This document shows positions 36,423 through 36,869 of a stretch of 36,869 nucleotides of DNA, piece after piece. Numbering within the stretch: position 1 is the first letter of the stretch; every line of letters starts with the position of its first letter. The notes below the pieces were generated by a model. The model saw only the letters and a list, made by a program, of their open reading frames with translations. It had not been told where the DNA came from and did no database searches. Origin of the DNA: an uncultured Veillonellaceae bacterium (GTDB lineage: Bacteria; Bacillota; Negativicutes; Selenomonadales; Selenomonadaceae); NCBI GenBank assembly GCA_902766015.1, contig CACXCC010000079.1, positions 1 to 36,869 on the forward strand, written 5' to 3'. Both the position numbers and the translations under genes were made by a program.

Positions 36423-36869
36423 ATGAGCGAGTCGAAAATGAACAGAGGGTTGAAGAACAGGCATCTGCAGTTGATCTCGCTGGGCGGAGTCATCGGCAGC
36501 GGCTATTTCCTCGGAACCGGCTATGTATTGGAAAAAGCTGGCCCGGCCGCGATTCTCGCCTACATTTTGGGCGGCGTCATCGTGCTGTGCGTCATGCTGT
36601 GTTTGGCCGAATTGGCAGTCGAAAAGCCGATTTCGGGTTCTTTTGTCACCTACGCGCGGGAAAATATTTCTTCAACCTGGGCTTGCGGCGTAGGCTGGGC
36701 GTATTGGATTACCTGGGTTGCTTATGTCCCTTCGGAGATGATAGCCGCGGGCATCATCATGAACAATTTTATCCCGGAGGTCAGTCAACTATGGTGGGCT
36801 GTCTTTTTCGGACTTTTGGTGACGGTTGTCAATCTGTTTCATGTCGACAAGTTCGGCGAGAGCGAGTTC
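36423..36869 (+). CDS. Amino acid permease (APC family), N-terminal part
   Basis: The frame opens at ATG 36423 and runs to the window edge, giving 149 residues. After a short polar start, HLQLISLGGVIGSGYFLGTG (about 14-33) is the first-helix signature of amino acid/polyamine/organocation permeases, with the unwound GGVIGSG substrate loop. At least four hydrophobic spans can be seen. It would import an amino acid by cation symport or exchange; the substrate is unknown. The ribosome site is weak (TTAAGG, 3 nt before ATG). Its codon choice looks less tied to the TGACG-rich style of the other genes, though this is a short sample. It lies divergent from the symporter gene. Confidence 0.88.
   Translation, partial: MSESKMNRGLKNRHLQLISLGGVIGSGYFLGTGYVLEKAGPAAILAYILGGVIVLCVMLCLAELAVEKPISGSFVTYARENISSTWACGVGWAYWITWVAYVPSEMIAAGIIMNNFIPEVSQLWWAVFFGLLVTVVNLFHVDKFGESEF

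Overview
The window looks like chromosomal DNA of a non-sporulating Negativicutes bacterium, a diderm Bacillota probably close to Veillonellales or Megasphaera-type organisms. Three things suggest this: the proteins are Bacillota-like, the gene order follows two old Bacillota blocks (mfd-yabN-hup-divIC-yabR-tilS-hpt-ftsH and topA-trmFO-hslV-hslU-codY), and coding DNA is moderately GC-rich with many TTG and GTG starts. The genus is inference. No rRNA, tRNA, CRISPR array, insertion sequence or prophage was seen.

Layout. 1-628 (minus) is the start of an FAD-dependent dehydrogenase, divergent from putP (925-2403). 2404-2676 holds a promoter and a folded leader for the ammonium transporter amt and its PII protein glnB. 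4562-8764 is DUF1934, argS, an rpoE-delta-like gene and pyrG. 8879-13368 is mfd, a YabN-like methylase and hup. An SDR enzyme and a glycolipid-type glycosyltransferase (13437-15357) sit where sporulation genes lie in spore formers. Then come divIC, an S1 protein, tilS, hpt, ftsH, birA, coaX, dusB and an M18 aminopeptidase (to 24498), which converges on deoD.

25522-25895 is RNase P RNA. 26076-26200 is a cyclic di-AMP riboswitch in front of an NlpC/P60 cell-wall hydrolase, followed by a 25-residue membrane ORF. 27145-34705 is dprA, topA, trmFO, hslV, hslU and codY. A glutamate/dicarboxylate symporter (minus) converges on codY, and a partial amino acid permease ends the window.

How it fits together. 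Most genes are housekeeping: tRNA charging and modification, nucleotide supply, transcription-coupled repair, division, proteolysis and cofactors. Nitrogen is a second theme: amt-glnB, the symporter, putP, the permease, the aminopeptidase and CodY. The amt and symporter promoters share an exact 10-bp element (TGTATACATG) at the same distance (11 nt) from the -35 box. Their leaders share a 16-nt hairpin with an AxxGxx hexaloop, as in ANTAR-type antitermination. The 8-bp palindrome TGACGTCA occurs at least 15 times in 36.9 kb against roughly 0.6 expected, and is the least explained signal here.
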